Positions 1 to 9,023 are shown, counted from the first letter of the stretch. The stretch: 57,771 nucleotides of DNA from an uncultured Acidobacteriota bacterium (GCA_903847975.1 CAINFC010000321.1:1-57771); one strand, 5' to 3'. Numbers and translations: made by a program. Notes: generated by a model from the letters alone, not told the origin.

Positions 1-1266
1 CTCGAGTTGTTCCACTGCCGGCCGGAGCTCCAGCGACTCGTTCTCCCGGCCTTCTTTTTTTTCGGGCACCGCATCGGCCGGGCCTTCGTCGGACGGCATC
101 CCCAGCGGCAGGTCGCGCGGAGTGAGCAGCGTTTCGCGGGCAATCACCACCGCCCGCTCCACGATGTTTTTCAGTTCGCGTATGTTTCCCGGATAATCGT
201 ATTTCAGGAGCAGGTTCCTGGCTGGAGGGGTGAAGCCGGTAATGTTCTTGCGGTTCCCGGCGGCATAAATCCGCAAAAAGTGATCCATCAGCGGGGCCAG
301 ATCCTCCCGCCGGCTGCGCAGCGGAGGAACCTCCAGCGTCACCACATTCAGCCGGTAAAAAAGGTCCTCCCGGAATGTCCCCTCCTTCACGCGCGCTTTC
401 AGGTCCTGGTTGGTGGCGCTGAGTACCCGGACGTCCGCGGTAATCGTCTGGTTGCCGCCGACCCGCTGGAACTCCCGCTCCTGCAGAAACCGCAGCAGCT
501 TCACCTGCACCGAGGCATGCAGCTCGCCGATTTCGTCCAGGAAAAGCGTACTGCCGTCGGCTTCCTCGAAGCGGCCGATACGCCGCCGGTCCGCCCCGGT
601 GAAAGCTCCCTTTTCGTGGCCGAACAGCTCGCTCTCCAGCAGGCTTTCGGTAAGTGCGGCAGCGTTGACGGTAATCATCGGGCGGGTCGCGCGGGGGCTG
701 AGGGCGTGGATAAAGCGGGCAAACAGCTCCTTCCCCGTACCGCTTTCCCCCTGAATCAGCACGGTGGCGCTGCTGGGGGCCACCCGTCCGGCCAGGTTGA
801 CCAGCTCGGCCATCGAGGCGCTCTGGTGAATGATCGGAGAGCTGTCCCCCCCGTGCCGGACCAGTTCCTCGCGGAGCAGGCGGTTTTCGCGGAGCAGGGT
901 TCTCTGGGCTGCCACCCGATCCACGAGAAGCAGCACCAGCTCCAGGTCCACCGGCTTGGTCAGGTAGTCCAGGGCCCCGGCTTTCATGGCCTTCACCGCC
1001 GTCTCGATGGTTCCGAAAGCAGTCATCATCACGATCGGCGTTTCGGGGTTGATCTGCCGGAGCTTTTCCAGGGTGGTCAGCCCGTCCATGCCCGGCATCT
1101 TGAAATCCAACAGGACCAGGTCCAGGCACTGATTCCGGGCGCACTCCAGGCCTTCCAGGCCGTTGCCTGCGGTGAAAACACGGTTCCCCTGCGACTGCAG
1201 AAAATCCCGCAGGAGTTCCCGCTGATTCACGCCATCCTCAATGATCAAAATACTCAATGACTGCAT
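1..1266 (-). CDS. NtrC-family sigma-54-dependent response regulator (ZraR-like), 3' end cut by window edge
   Basis: DNA-binding response regulator that would activate sigma-54 promoters when phosphorylated. The visible 422 codons give a receiver domain (about residues 4-120, acidic pair E10/D11, phosphoacceptor Asp54 in LLDFKMPGMDG) followed by an AAA+ sigma-54 interaction domain with Walker A GESGTGKE near residue 172, the sigma-54-contacting GAFTGA loop near 219 and Walker B TLFLDEIGEL. The C-terminal Fis-type helix-turn-helix lies beyond base 1. The ATG at 1266 is 21 bp after the stop of the sensor kinase, so the two are co-transcribed. Together with the Spy-like gene upstream the set matches the zraPSR arrangement. 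The natural target is the sigma-54 promoter at 3649-3664. Confidence 0.93.
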   Translation of the reverse strand, partial: MQSLSILIIEDGVNQRELLRDFLQSQGNRVFTAGNGLEGLECARNQCLDLVLLDFKMPGMDGLTTLEKLRQINPETPIVMMTAFGTIETAVKAMKAGALDYLTKPVDLELVLLLVDRVAAQRTLLRENRLLREELVRHGGDSSPIIHQSASMAELVNLAGRVAPSSATVLIQGESGTGKELFARFIHALSPRATRPMITVNAAALTESLLESELFGHEKGAFTGADRRRIGRFEEADGSTLFLDEIGELHASVQVKLLRFLQEREFQRVGGNQTITADVRVLSATNQDLKARVKEGTFREDLFYRLNVVTLEVPPLRSRREDLAPLMDHFLRIYAAGNRKNITGFTPPARNLLLKYDYPGNIRELKNIVERAVVIARETLLTPRDLPLGMPSDEGPADAVPEKKEGRENESLELRPAVEQLE

Positions 1267-1287
1267 ACCACCTCTCGGAAATTGAAT

Positions 1288-3057
1288 TCAAATCTGCGGA
1301 GAAACAGGGGAGGAAGAGGTCGAGCCGGACGGTTCCGCGGCCAGCGCGTCCAGGCGGGCCGGATCCAGAGGCGAGAGGGGCAGGAGAATGCGAAACGTGG
1401 TTCCCTCCCCCGGCACGCTCTGTACCTGGATCTCCCCGCCGTGCCCGATGACGATCTCCCGGGCGATGGGCAAGCCCAGTCCGACCCCTTTGTCCTTGGT
1501 CGTATAGTCCAGGTCGAATATCTGACGGACTTCTTCTTCCCTCATGCCAACGCCCGTGTCGGAGAGGGAGATCTCCACCTGCTTTTTCCCGGTCCGGCGG
1601 AGCGCCAGCTCGATGGAGCCCTGTTCCGGTATGGCTTCCAGGGCATTTTTCAGCAGGTTGAGAATGGCCTGCTTCATTTTGTAGGCGTCCATCTGCATGG
1701 GAACCGATAGCTCGGAACAGGAGAAGCGCAGCGGAATTCCCCGGGCTTCGGCTTCCTCGCGGACCAGGTCCAGGATCTGCTCCAGCAGCTCCACCAGGTC
1801 GCGGTTCCCGAAGACCAGCCGGTTCCGGGCCAGGCTCAGGAAATCCTCCAGGAGGCGGTCCAGGCGGCGGATCTCCTCCTGGATCGTTCGGGAAAGCTTG
1901 CCGGGCATCTCCATCTGCAGCCGCTGGGCGGCCATGCTGATGGCGTTCAGCGGATTGCGGATTTCGTGGGCCATGCCGCCGGCCAGGCGGCCCAGGGCAG
2001 AAAGGCGCTCCGCCTGGTAGACCCGTCGCTCCATTTCCTTCAATTGCCGCAGGTAGGCCTGCTGGTTGCGATGCAGGAAAACAATCGCCAGGGTTCCGAT
2101 GGTCAGCATGAAGAGCGCGGAAAGAATCAGCCCGCGGCGGTTTTTTTCGAGCAGCTCGTCCAGCGTGTCCGCGCGGAAGCCAAAGCGGATTTCCCCGGCG
2201 ATGGCCTCTGCGATCTGGACGGGGACGACGACTTCCCGGACGGAAGGCAGGCCCGGCGAAAGCCCGGGCAGAATGGGAACCGCCGTTTGCGGAAGAGCCG
2301 GAGCAAACCGGACAGAGCCCTGCAGCCCGTATTCCCGGTCCGACGCCAAGGCATAGTCCAGATCCGATTCCGAGGCCAGCAGCTTCAGGGCGCGCTGCGC
2401 AGCAAAGCGCACGCAGCGCCGGTGAAATCCGGATCGGCTCAGCACCAGGAGCGTGGCTCCCCCATTGTGGCGGCCGACAGCCAGGTACCCCTGCTTTTCT
2501 CCACGCAAAAGGCGGCTGAACAGGTCGATGCGGATGTCTTCCCTGCCGCCGGTCACCGGGGAGGCCCACTCGGCCCAAGCCTCCGGCGCATTGCCTGCTG
2601 CATGCAGCAGGTTCCCCTCCCGGCTTACGATGCCGAGAAAATCCAGGCTTTCCCGGGTCCGGAAGAGCTCCAGCTCTCCGGCGCCGGCGCGGGAGAGAGG
2701 CTGGTCGTCGTCGAGCTGCCGGCCCAGATCGGTCATTTCGATCAGGAACAGCTCCTGCAGGGAACGGCCGCTGCCGCCGCTACCGCCGGGAAAGCCGGGA
2801 AAAACGGACTCGTTAGCCCGGCGGATCTCCTCCATGTTCATTCGAAAGGCGGTTCCGAAACTGTGGGTCAGGCCGCGGGCCCGATCGAATAGAGTGGTCT
2901 GAAAAATCTGATCCAGGCGCCGCAGGTTGATCCACCCCAGAACCATGGTGACCCCCAGGAATACCGCACAGAGCGAAGCCATGGCCACCAGCTGGGACAC
3001 CGGATGGCCGGTCAGACGGCTCAGAGTCCATCGATCCAGGGGTTTGGGAGATTTCAT
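1288..3057 (-). CDS. Membrane sensor histidine kinase (ZraS/NtrB-like)
   Basis: Sensor kinase, 589 residues, partner of the adjacent NtrC-type regulator. Two membrane segments (about residues 21-44 and 308-328) enclose a roughly 260-residue periplasmic domain that I do not recognise. The cytoplasmic part has an H-box with HEIRNPLN near residue 362, an N-box NLLKNALEAI near 463, G1 DTGVGM near 500 and G2 KGVGLGLP near 523, so both the phosphotransfer and ATPase domains look intact. There is no PAS domain between the second membrane segment and the H-box. It sits 20 bp downstream of the Spy-like gene and 21 bp upstream of the regulator. The periplasmic domain presumably senses metal or envelope stress, by analogy with ZraS. 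Confidence 0.93.
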   Translation of the reverse strand: MKSPKPLDRWTLSRLTGHPVSQLVAMASLCAVFLGVTMVLGWINLRRLDQIFQTTLFDRARGLTHSFGTAFRMNMEEIRRANESVFPGFPGGSGGSGRSLQELFLIEMTDLGRQLDDDQPLSRAGAGELELFRTRESLDFLGIVSREGNLLHAAGNAPEAWAEWASPVTGGREDIRIDLFSRLLRGEKQGYLAVGRHNGGATLLVLSRSGFHRRCVRFAAQRALKLLASESDLDYALASDREYGLQGSVRFAPALPQTAVPILPGLSPGLPSVREVVVPVQIAEAIAGEIRFGFRADTLDELLEKNRRGLILSALFMLTIGTLAIVFLHRNQQAYLRQLKEMERRVYQAERLSALGRLAGGMAHEIRNPLNAISMAAQRLQMEMPGKLSRTIQEEIRRLDRLLEDFLSLARNRLVFGNRDLVELLEQILDLVREEAEARGIPLRFSCSELSVPMQMDAYKMKQAILNLLKNALEAIPEQGSIELALRRTGKKQVEISLSDTGVGMREEEVRQIFDLDYTTKDKGVGLGLPIAREIVIGHGGEIQVQSVPGEGTTFRILLPLSPLDPARLDALAAEPSGSTSSSPVSPQI

Positions 3058-3077
3058 CCATCCACCCGGGAGCTGGT

Positions 3078-3578
3078 CTATTCCGGCTGCTCCGGCCGGT
3101 TGCGGCTATCCGGATTCTGCTCCTGCCGCGGGGGCGGACGAGGGGAATCCTGCCGGAGAATGCGGTCTCCCGCCAGGCTCAGGAATCGCGACAGCTGCTC
3201 CTCGGTCAGCAGGTTGCGGAACGAAAACCAATGATCCACATCCTTTTCCTGAATCTGCCCTTTCAATTCCTGGATTTGTCGCAGCTTCAGCTTGACCTTG
3301 GCGGGGTCGGGGCGCAGCTGCAGCCAGAGCAGACGCAGCTCGGCATTTCTCTCCCGCTCCTGCATGCGCAGCGGACCGGTCTCCTGGTCCCGGATATTGC
3401 GCAACTGGCGCAGCTTTTCCTTCTGCTCCGGACTCAGATTCAGGTAGAGAATGGCCTCATCCTCTTCATTCCTGCCCTCTCCTCTCGGCCGGGAATCCGG
3501 AGGCTGCGCCCATCCGCAAAGGGTGGCTGCGGACAGCAGCAGCAACATCCAAGTGGCAAGGGTTGAGCGATGTCCCAT
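3078..3578 (-). CDS. Periplasmic Spy/CpxP/ZraP-like metal-resistance protein
   Basis: Secreted 166-residue helical protein. The first about 25 residues form a signal peptide (hydrophobic WMLLLLSAATLCGW, then AQ). The mature part is rich in charged heptads and begins with LSPEQKEKLRQLR, which resembles the LTxxQ-type repeats of Spy/CpxP/ZraP; a second such stretch, LTEEQLSRFLSL, is near residue 128. Members of this superfamily act as periplasmic chaperones or metal sensors. The ribosome-binding site AAGGAGG precedes the ATG. The gene leads an operon with the kinase and regulator, and a sigma-54 promoter lies about 70 bp upstream. The proline/arginine-rich C-terminus (PRPPPRQEQ) is not typical of the family. 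Confidence 0.8.
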   Translation of the reverse strand: MGHRSTLATWMLLLLSAATLCGWAQPPDSRPRGEGRNEEDEAILYLNLSPEQKEKLRQLRNIRDQETGPLRMQERERNAELRLLWLQLRPDPAKVKLKLRQIQELKGQIQEKDVDHWFSFRNLLTEEQLSRFLSLAGDRILRQDSPRPPPRQEQNPDSRNRPEQPE

Positions 3579-3648
3579 CAGAAACGCCTCCTTCCTGGTT
3601 GAATCCGCATCTGTTTTCCCAACGACTCCTTACTCGGGGAATAGTTAT

Positions 3649-3664
3649 TGCAATTCACATGCCA
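3649..3664 (-). promoter_or_regulatory. Sigma-54 (-24/-12) promoter of the zraPSR-like operon
   Basis: On the minus strand the sequence reads TGGCAT-N5-TTGCA, against the consensus TGGCAC-N5-TTGCA: the GG and GC dinucleotides and their spacing are exact, with one mismatch. It lies about 70 bp before the start of the Spy-like gene, with transcription expected to begin near 3637. The operon itself encodes a sigma-54 activator, so autoregulation is likely. Confidence 0.75.
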
Positions 3665-3750
3665 TATTGGAAAAAGACCATCGTGGTCGGTAATACAAGG
3701 GAATCATACCTTAATTAGGCCCCACTCCGGCAAAGATTGTCGGCTGCAGT

Positions 3751-3764
3751 TGTCGAATTCGACA
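3751..3764. promoter_or_regulatory. Candidate enhancer (activator) site: perfect 14-bp palindrome
   Basis: TGTCGAATTCGACA is a perfect palindrome about 90 bp upstream of the sigma-54 promoter, in the position expected of an upstream activating sequence for an NtrC-type regulator. A further half-site TGTCG lies at 3739-3743, and a shorter inverted repeat GACCA-TCG-TGGTC at 3675-3687. That the adjacent regulator binds it is inference. Confidence 0.5.
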
Positions 3765-3907
3765 TTTATTGCCGCCCGGGGATTTCCGTTGGCCGGACCG
3801 GGGGAAAACAGGATCTCTTCGCAAAAGACCTGCTCCAGGTCGGGAATGCCCTGACCGCTTTGTCCTTCCTACCTGATCATCTTGTGAAAAATCCGTTTTC
3901 CCTCTCC

Positions 3908-4017
3908 GTCATCCTGAGCGCAGCGAAGGATCTACTCCTTGGGAAACCTGTATCCTTTTGAAAAGAAACCATTACGAACGAGATCCTTCACTACGCTGCG
4001 CTTCGTTCAGGATGACA
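3908..4017. repeat. Inverted pair of GTCATCCTGA...GGATCT repeats (REP-like)
   Basis: The left arm (3908-3933) begins GTCATCCTGAGCG and ends GAAGGATCT. The right arm (3981-4017) carries the reverse complement, with an internal extra segment (AGCGCAGCGTAGTG) lacking in the left arm. The arms are separated by about 47 bp and would form a cruciform or hairpin transcript. It lies 3' of the serine hydrolase gene. Elements beginning GTCATYCTGAGC are common as dispersed palindromes in environmental bacterial genomes (recollection, not searched). Confidence 0.7.
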
Positions 4018-4145
4018 GTTTAAAGGATTTCTGATTTTTGCGAAGCTATCCTTCCTGATCTTCCCGTCTTTCCGTGAAAGGATTGGGCGCACAGGAAGAA
4101 AGGAAGACCGGGTAGAAAAGCGAACGGGCCCGTCGGACCTCCGGG

Positions 4146-5405
4146 CTATTTGCGCCGGAGATGCCGGTAGACGAGCGACTCGACCCCGCGCAGCACACGC
4201 AAGGCCGCCTGGTCGTAAAAGGGGAGAAACTGCATCAGAACGATGACACCGATCTGTTCCCGGGGATCGATCCAGAAGTAGGTGTTGTTGATTCCCGCCC
4301 AGCTCATGCTCCCCGGCCGGCGCATCGCGGGTTCCGGTCGGGAGGGCGACGCCAGCTGGAATCCGAGCCCCCAGACGTCTTCTCCCACGCCCAGGGGAAA
4401 GGGCTGGGAATAATCGGCATTGGCCGTCGGCTGCAGCCGCACCCGGATCGGGCCTGTCTGGTTGCGGCTCATCCCGGCAACCGTTGCCGGCTGCAGCAAC
4501 CGAACCCCTCCCCGCTGGCCCCGGCCGAGTATCATTTGAAGGAAGTGGCTGTAATCGTCCGCCGTGGAGAACAGACGACCGTCGCCCCGGACCTGCGCCG
4601 AAATGTTCTCCGGGTTGGGGATCTCTTCGAGTCGCCCTGCTCTTTTCTGGTGCAGGGTCACCACCCGGTCTCGCCGGGTGTCGGGAACCGTCCAGGCGGT
4701 GTCCTTCATCTCAAGGGGACGGAAGATCCGGTTTTCCATAAATTGATCGAGGGGCTGTCCGGAGATTTTCTCGACAACATTCCCGAGGACATTGGTGCCG
4801 GCTCCGTAAGTCCACTTTTCGCCGGGCTCATGAAGCAGCGGCAAATCGATTTCGCCGGTCCGTTTCGTCCGCCTCGCGATCATGGCCAGTCCGGGGTCCG
4901 ACCAGGAGTAGCCGATCCCGGAGGTGTGGGTGAGCAGCTGCCGGATGGTGATCGGTTGGGTTGCCGGCCGGGTCTCCCAGGTTTCCGCCGTCAGGTCCAG
5001 GCGCCGTATCACCTGCGGGCTCCGGAATGCCGGCAGGTACTTCGACAGCTCATCCTCGAGGGCCAGCTTTTTTTCCTCCACCAGCATCATCACTGCTGTG
5101 GAGGTCAGGGCCTTGGTCATGGAGGCGATCCGGAAAATGGCATCCTTCCTCATTTCCACGCCCTGTGCGCTGTTCATTTTTCCGCAGGCCACATGGCAGA
5201 GTGTGCGATCGGGAGCAGTGATCAGCACTATCACGCCGGGCACCTCGCCCCGGCTTATTTCCTCGTTGAGGAAGCGTGCGATCGCTTCTGCTCCCCGGGC
5301 ATCGAAGTCCGGCCGGGCTGCCGCCAGGCCCGGCAGAACCGTCAGCAGGTAAAGGAAAAGACTATCGAAGAATAAAAATCGATTCGGATTCCATCCTCTG
5401 TTCAT
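4146..5405 (-). CDS. Exported serine hydrolase of the beta-lactamase (class C/esterase EstB) family
   Basis: Serine hydrolase of about 419 residues from the ATG at 5405. From there the protein has a signal peptide (FLFFDSLFLYLLTVLPGLAAA). The active-site motif SMTK (Ser-x-x-Lys) follows IFRIA, the second motif region is KWTYGAGTNVLG, and the C-terminal strand reads WAGINNTYFWIDP, as in EstB-like esterases and D-aminopeptidase relatives rather than true beta-lactamases. The open frame extends upstream to a TTG at 5441 and an ATG at 5417, but neither adds recognisable sequence and no start has a clear ribosome-binding site. The substrate cannot be read from sequence. It seems monocistronic. Confidence 0.88.
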   Translation of the reverse strand: MNRGWNPNRFLFFDSLFLYLLTVLPGLAAARPDFDARGAEAIARFLNEEISRGEVPGVIVLITAPDRTLCHVACGKMNSAQGVEMRKDAIFRIASMTKALTSTAVMMLVEEKKLALEDELSKYLPAFRSPQVIRRLDLTAETWETRPATQPITIRQLLTHTSGIGYSWSDPGLAMIARRTKRTGEIDLPLLHEPGEKWTYGAGTNVLGNVVEKISGQPLDQFMENRIFRPLEMKDTAWTVPDTRRDRVVTLHQKRAGRLEEIPNPENISAQVRGDGRLFSTADDYSHFLQMILGRGQRGGVRLLQPATVAGMSRNQTGPIRVRLQPTANADYSQPFPLGVGEDVWGLGFQLASPSRPEPAMRRPGSMSWAGINNTYFWIDPREQIGVIVLMQFLPFYDQAALRVLRGVESLVYRHLRRK

Positions 5406-5714
5406 GCCGATGAGCATATACGATGACCGGAATCGAATCAAGCCGGCCTCGGCCCCTCTTCACAAACCGGTCCGGCACTTCCATTATCAGGGTGATCAAA
5501 GAAAGACTCCCAATATCCATAGGGAGAGGATGGGCCAAAGGAGGCAGACTTTGCGCAAGGTGTTCATGTCATAGAATAGGGTACTTGATCTGGAAAGAGG
5601 GATCGGAAACTGGATATCTCGCTTCCCATCCCTCCGCAGTTGTAGGATGCAGCGGCATGGAAGTCAAGATGACGGGCGGAAGGGCAGATGAGGGCCGGGA
5701 TTCGATGGCATCGG
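5406..5714. other. Intergenic region without recognised features
   Basis: About 300 bp between the start of the serine hydrolase and the stop of the next minus-strand gene. It must hold the hydrolase promoter, but I see no hexamer pair good enough to name, and no repeat or RNA gene. Confidence 0.5.
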
Positions 5715-7916
5715 TTAGCGGTTGTGAATCTTGATCTTCTGCCCGGTAAGGCAGGAAGCTTCGGAGGCATTCTTTTTTAGTTTGAATCCTATCCGATAAG
5801 AGCCCGCCTCCAGTTCCTCCCGACAGATTATGGAGGAAAAGCCGGCATCGCGGACAGGCAAAGGATGAAAATAGGATTCCACGTCGGGTCTTGGATGCGG
5901 GGACGTCGGGATGACGTAGCTTGCCGCTTCGGAGATCAGGGCAAGGTCGATTTGGATGTTTTCAGCGCCCTCCCCATCGATAAAAGCCCAACCGCTTATC
6001 TCGTAGTAATCCCCTTCCCGCTTGAGCGTATCGATCGAATATTTTACATTCGACTTTCGATCCACAAAGGGTACACTCGACAGTTTCCTGACGCCGGGCA
6101 AGGATGTTCTCGCTGCATCAGGCAAAGAAGGTTGGTTCGAAGGAGAAAAATGCGCCAAGTCGAAAAACGCCATGCGTTGATTGTCGCTTTCCAGCGGGTG
6201 TGTACGGAGCAGAACCTTTAAAGTTTCTATGATTTTATTTCCGCCATCCGGATACCCATAGGTATCGATGTAAAGTCCCTGGAATCCGACGCGCCTTAGG
6301 ATTTCCAGAAATTCGGGCAGCGGTTTCATGGCAACCCATTTCTGCCATTGGGCACCCTCTCGGCCCCAAATGGTCCCATAACTCCAGCGCAGTTGCTTCG
6401 AATGCAAGTACCCCCGAATATGTTGATACATATAAATCTTGTGCACAGCGGGCGTTTCCGGAAACAACATCTGGGGCAGCTGGAAGACCATCGCCTGGTT
6501 CGGCATAAGGGATTCTACGGCAGCAAAAAAACGAGCGTCGCTGGAATACTCTTTTTGGATATACGAATAAGGCGGAATGAAACTGGGCGTGGTTTGGTCC
6601 CATATGCCGAAAAAGGTCAACAGGCTCGCGGCAATGCTGAAAAGAAACGTCGATCCCTTCTTCTGCGGCAACCTTCGCGCTAGGGTTTCCAGAAGCAGAA
6701 CCAGGAAAAAGAGGGCAAAGAAAGCTATAAAGACGCTGATTCGGTTGATCCCCCTGAATTGCGGGAAAAGCGTATAGGCAAAGAGCGATCCGAACCCTCC
6801 GACCGTTGCCCATAACACGGCGGCGATATTCAGGAGGCTCAGATTCCGGAAGACCTCCTTGTATTGCTCCCCAGGGGGATGGAAAAATAATCCAAGCAAC
6901 AGCCCTAAAAAACCGATACTACCGAGAAAACCGAGAGTGGCCGAGCGGTTTTCGTTAATCAAGGGAGCCGTGCGGTTATAGTCCAATTTCCAGCTTGCCA
7001 GCCAGGGAACGCGATGCTGATCCACCGGCGAAAGCAATTGCGTAATTTTGAGTCCCAGACTTTCGGTTTCTTGCGGAGGCCGTCTTGAAAAAATGGGATT
7101 CCTGCCGTGGTTGTATTGGTAAACCAGCGAAGGGGAGAGGCTGGCTAAGGAGGTAAAACAAATCGTAAAAAAGAAAAGAAAGGGAAGTCCCCAATACGGG
7201 CGGTTCTTTTTCGTCAGCAGCACTTTCACGCCGGCCACCAGGAAAAAAAAAGCGGCAAAAAACGCGTAGTAAACACCGGAAATCGCCGTGAGCATACAGA
7301 TCGCAATGCCTGCCGCAATTCTATTCTTGGCGGGACCGACGGCCTTCCCGGGCGAAGAAAAAAATACTTCCTTCTGCATGGTCCAGAGAACCGCCATCAG
7401 AACGAGCGGGACGATGTAATAGGAGGACAGCAGGAGGTGCTTTTCACCCCTGAAAAAATGATACGGAAGATACGTATACAACAAGCTACCAACGGCGGAA
7501 GGAATCAGGGAGCAATGGAATTTTCGGAAAACATAGAAAGAACCGATCGCCGTCAAAGGGAAGCTCAGTAAAAAAAACGCATTCATAACCAACGCCCAGT
7601 CTGCGGTGAACAAGGCAATCAGCTTGAACATCAGAATGTAGAAATCCTCTGCGCCCGTAAAGTCATTAAGGTGAGCGCCGAACGGCATGCCCAGGGATGG
7701 ATTACCCAACGGCCATCCGTGGTCGATGGTTCCTTTTATCAGAGCGGCGTGAAATAATGCGTCGTTGTCGTAGAGCAGAGGTTGATGCAGGTCGGCATCC
7801 CAAACATGCATGATCCATAGCAGCGGCATGAGGCTCAACAAGGCGACGATACCATAAGCGAGTAGGGTTTTTCCTCCCACGGCAGCGGATCGATACTGAG
7901 CCTGACTTTCCGGCAT
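5715..7916 (-). CDS. Large polytopic membrane protein, GT-C/YfhO-like glycosyltransferase candidate
   Basis: A 733-residue integral membrane protein with about a dozen hydrophobic segments in the first 470 residues and a soluble C-terminal part. The first loop carries two acidic residues (DADLHQPLLYDND), and the overall plan (long extracytoplasmic loop after helix 1, many helices, soluble C-terminus) resembles GT-C fold transferases using lipid-linked sugars; this is fold-level resemblance only. The C-terminal part (about 630-733) includes ISGWAFIDGE, a beta-rich motif seen after membrane sulfatase/phosphoglycerol-transferase-like domains. The gene is visibly AT-richer than its neighbours, suggesting acquisition. 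It starts opposite the decayed TPR gene. Function unknown. Confidence 0.72.
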   Translation of the reverse strand: MPESQAQYRSAAVGGKTLLAYGIVALLSLMPLLWIMHVWDADLHQPLLYDNDALFHAALIKGTIDHGWPLGNPSLGMPFGAHLNDFTGAEDFYILMFKLIALFTADWALVMNAFFLLSFPLTAIGSFYVFRKFHCSLIPSAVGSLLYTYLPYHFFRGEKHLLLSSYYIVPLVLMAVLWTMQKEVFFSSPGKAVGPAKNRIAAGIAICMLTAISGVYYAFFAAFFFLVAGVKVLLTKKNRPYWGLPFLFFFTICFTSLASLSPSLVYQYNHGRNPIFSRRPPQETESLGLKITQLLSPVDQHRVPWLASWKLDYNRTAPLINENRSATLGFLGSIGFLGLLLGLFFHPPGEQYKEVFRNLSLLNIAAVLWATVGGFGSLFAYTLFPQFRGINRISVFIAFFALFFLVLLLETLARRLPQKKGSTFLFSIAASLLTFFGIWDQTTPSFIPPYSYIQKEYSSDARFFAAVESLMPNQAMVFQLPQMLFPETPAVHKIYMYQHIRGYLHSKQLRWSYGTIWGREGAQWQKWVAMKPLPEFLEILRRVGFQGLYIDTYGYPDGGNKIIETLKVLLRTHPLESDNQRMAFFDLAHFSPSNQPSLPDAARTSLPGVRKLSSVPFVDRKSNVKYSIDTLKREGDYYEISGWAFIDGEGAENIQIDLALISEAASYVIPTSPHPRPDVESYFHPLPVRDAGFSSIICREELEAGSYRIGFKLKKNASEASCLTGQKIKIHNR

Positions 7917-8021
7917 TTCCGGATTGTAGCGGCCGGTAGTCGGGATGTCAAACGTTTTCTCCGTCCGATCTCCTGCGGCGCAAGGATTCCCTCTCTACCT
8001 TCAGCACGCCGGAGGAGGACG

Positions 8022-9023
8022 CCGGAGGAGGACACCCATCTGGGCCGAACCCGCACCGTAAATCCCGCCACCTATGAAGCCTACCTGAGGGGAATGTCGC
8101 TTCTGAACACGGGAACTCCGGCAGAAATCAAGAAGGGCCTGGGCTACTTTCGAGAAGCCGTAGAGAAAGATCCGGCCGATCCACAGGCCTACGCCGGCCT
8201 GGCACTCGCCTATGTTGAGCTGGCACATGGCACGGAAGCAAGAGAAGACTCCCTGGTACGAGCCAAAGCAGCGGCCATGACCGCGCTCCGCCTGGGCGGC
8301 ACCGTGGCCGAAGCCTTTGCCGCCAAAGCCATGGTAGAAGGGTATTTTAAATGGAATTGGGGGGAGGCTTTCCAGGACTTCGATCGAGCTCTCAAGCTGA
8401 ATCCCAACCTTTCGATCGCCTATTATCATCGGGCATGGTTTCATATCCTCTTCGGAAGATTGGGCCAGGGAGAGGAGGATCAGAAGAGAGCCCTGGAATT
8501 GAATCCGCTCGACTACGTCCAGATTTCCCATCTGGCGCTTCTTTACTCCTGGCAGCGGCGATGGGACGATGCGACTGCCGAAACCCGGAAAGCAATCGAG
8601 ATGGCTCCCCGGTTCCCGCTGGGCTATGCTTTCCTGGCCGAAATCTACCGGGGCAGGGGCATGTTCCGGGATGCCTTGCAAACCGCGCAGAAGGCAGGAG
8701 AGCTCTCCCGTGCCTGGTACTGGACGATCGGCCCCATATTTTCGGCAGCGGGCCGTAAAGAAGAAGCGCGCCGACTGCTCGATGAGTTGAACCGGCAGAA
8801 ACCGTCGCCCTGGCTCGCTTTCTGGCAGGTTCAGGCCTGCACGGCATCCGGGAATATGGATGATGCATTCCGCTGGCTCGATTACCGTCCGCACCATGCC
8901 TGGCTCCCCTGGGTCAGGGTCTGGCCGCACCTGGAGGCCTTGCGCCGGGATCCACGATTTTCCGCCGCCCTGCAGAAAATGAACCTGCCGCCAATCCAGG
9001 AACCGCATGCCATTGAGCCATAA
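8022..9023 (+). pseudogene. 5'-truncated remnant of a Ser/Thr kinase-TolB-TPR gene (TPR part still open from ATG 8094)
   Basis: From the ATG at 8094 the frame encodes 309 residues of TPR repeats (for example ADPQAYAGLALAYVEL). Homology to the kinase/TPR protein at 55890-57771 begins about 24 codons before that ATG, at TPEED and TVNPATYEAYLRG, matching TVNPEAYDAYLKG there. Both proteins also end alike (PRF...LNLP). Upstream of TPEED the kinase, membrane and TolB-like parts are absent, and the 13-bp sequence GCCGGAGGAGGAC is tandemly duplicated (8008-8020, 8021-8033), which shifts the frame. No usable start or ribosome-binding site precedes the homology. I read it as a remnant; the TPR part could still be translated from 8094 as a soluble TPR protein. 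Confidence 0.65.

Larger units (their letters stand above)
3579..4145. other. Intergenic region with sigma-54 promoter, palindrome and an inverted repeat
   Basis: No convincing gene in this 567-bp stretch. From low to high coordinate it holds the leader and sigma-54 promoter of the Spy-like operon, a candidate enhancer palindrome, an inverted pair of dispersed repeats (3908-4017), and featureless sequence up to the stop of the serine hydrolase. Confidence 0.7.
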
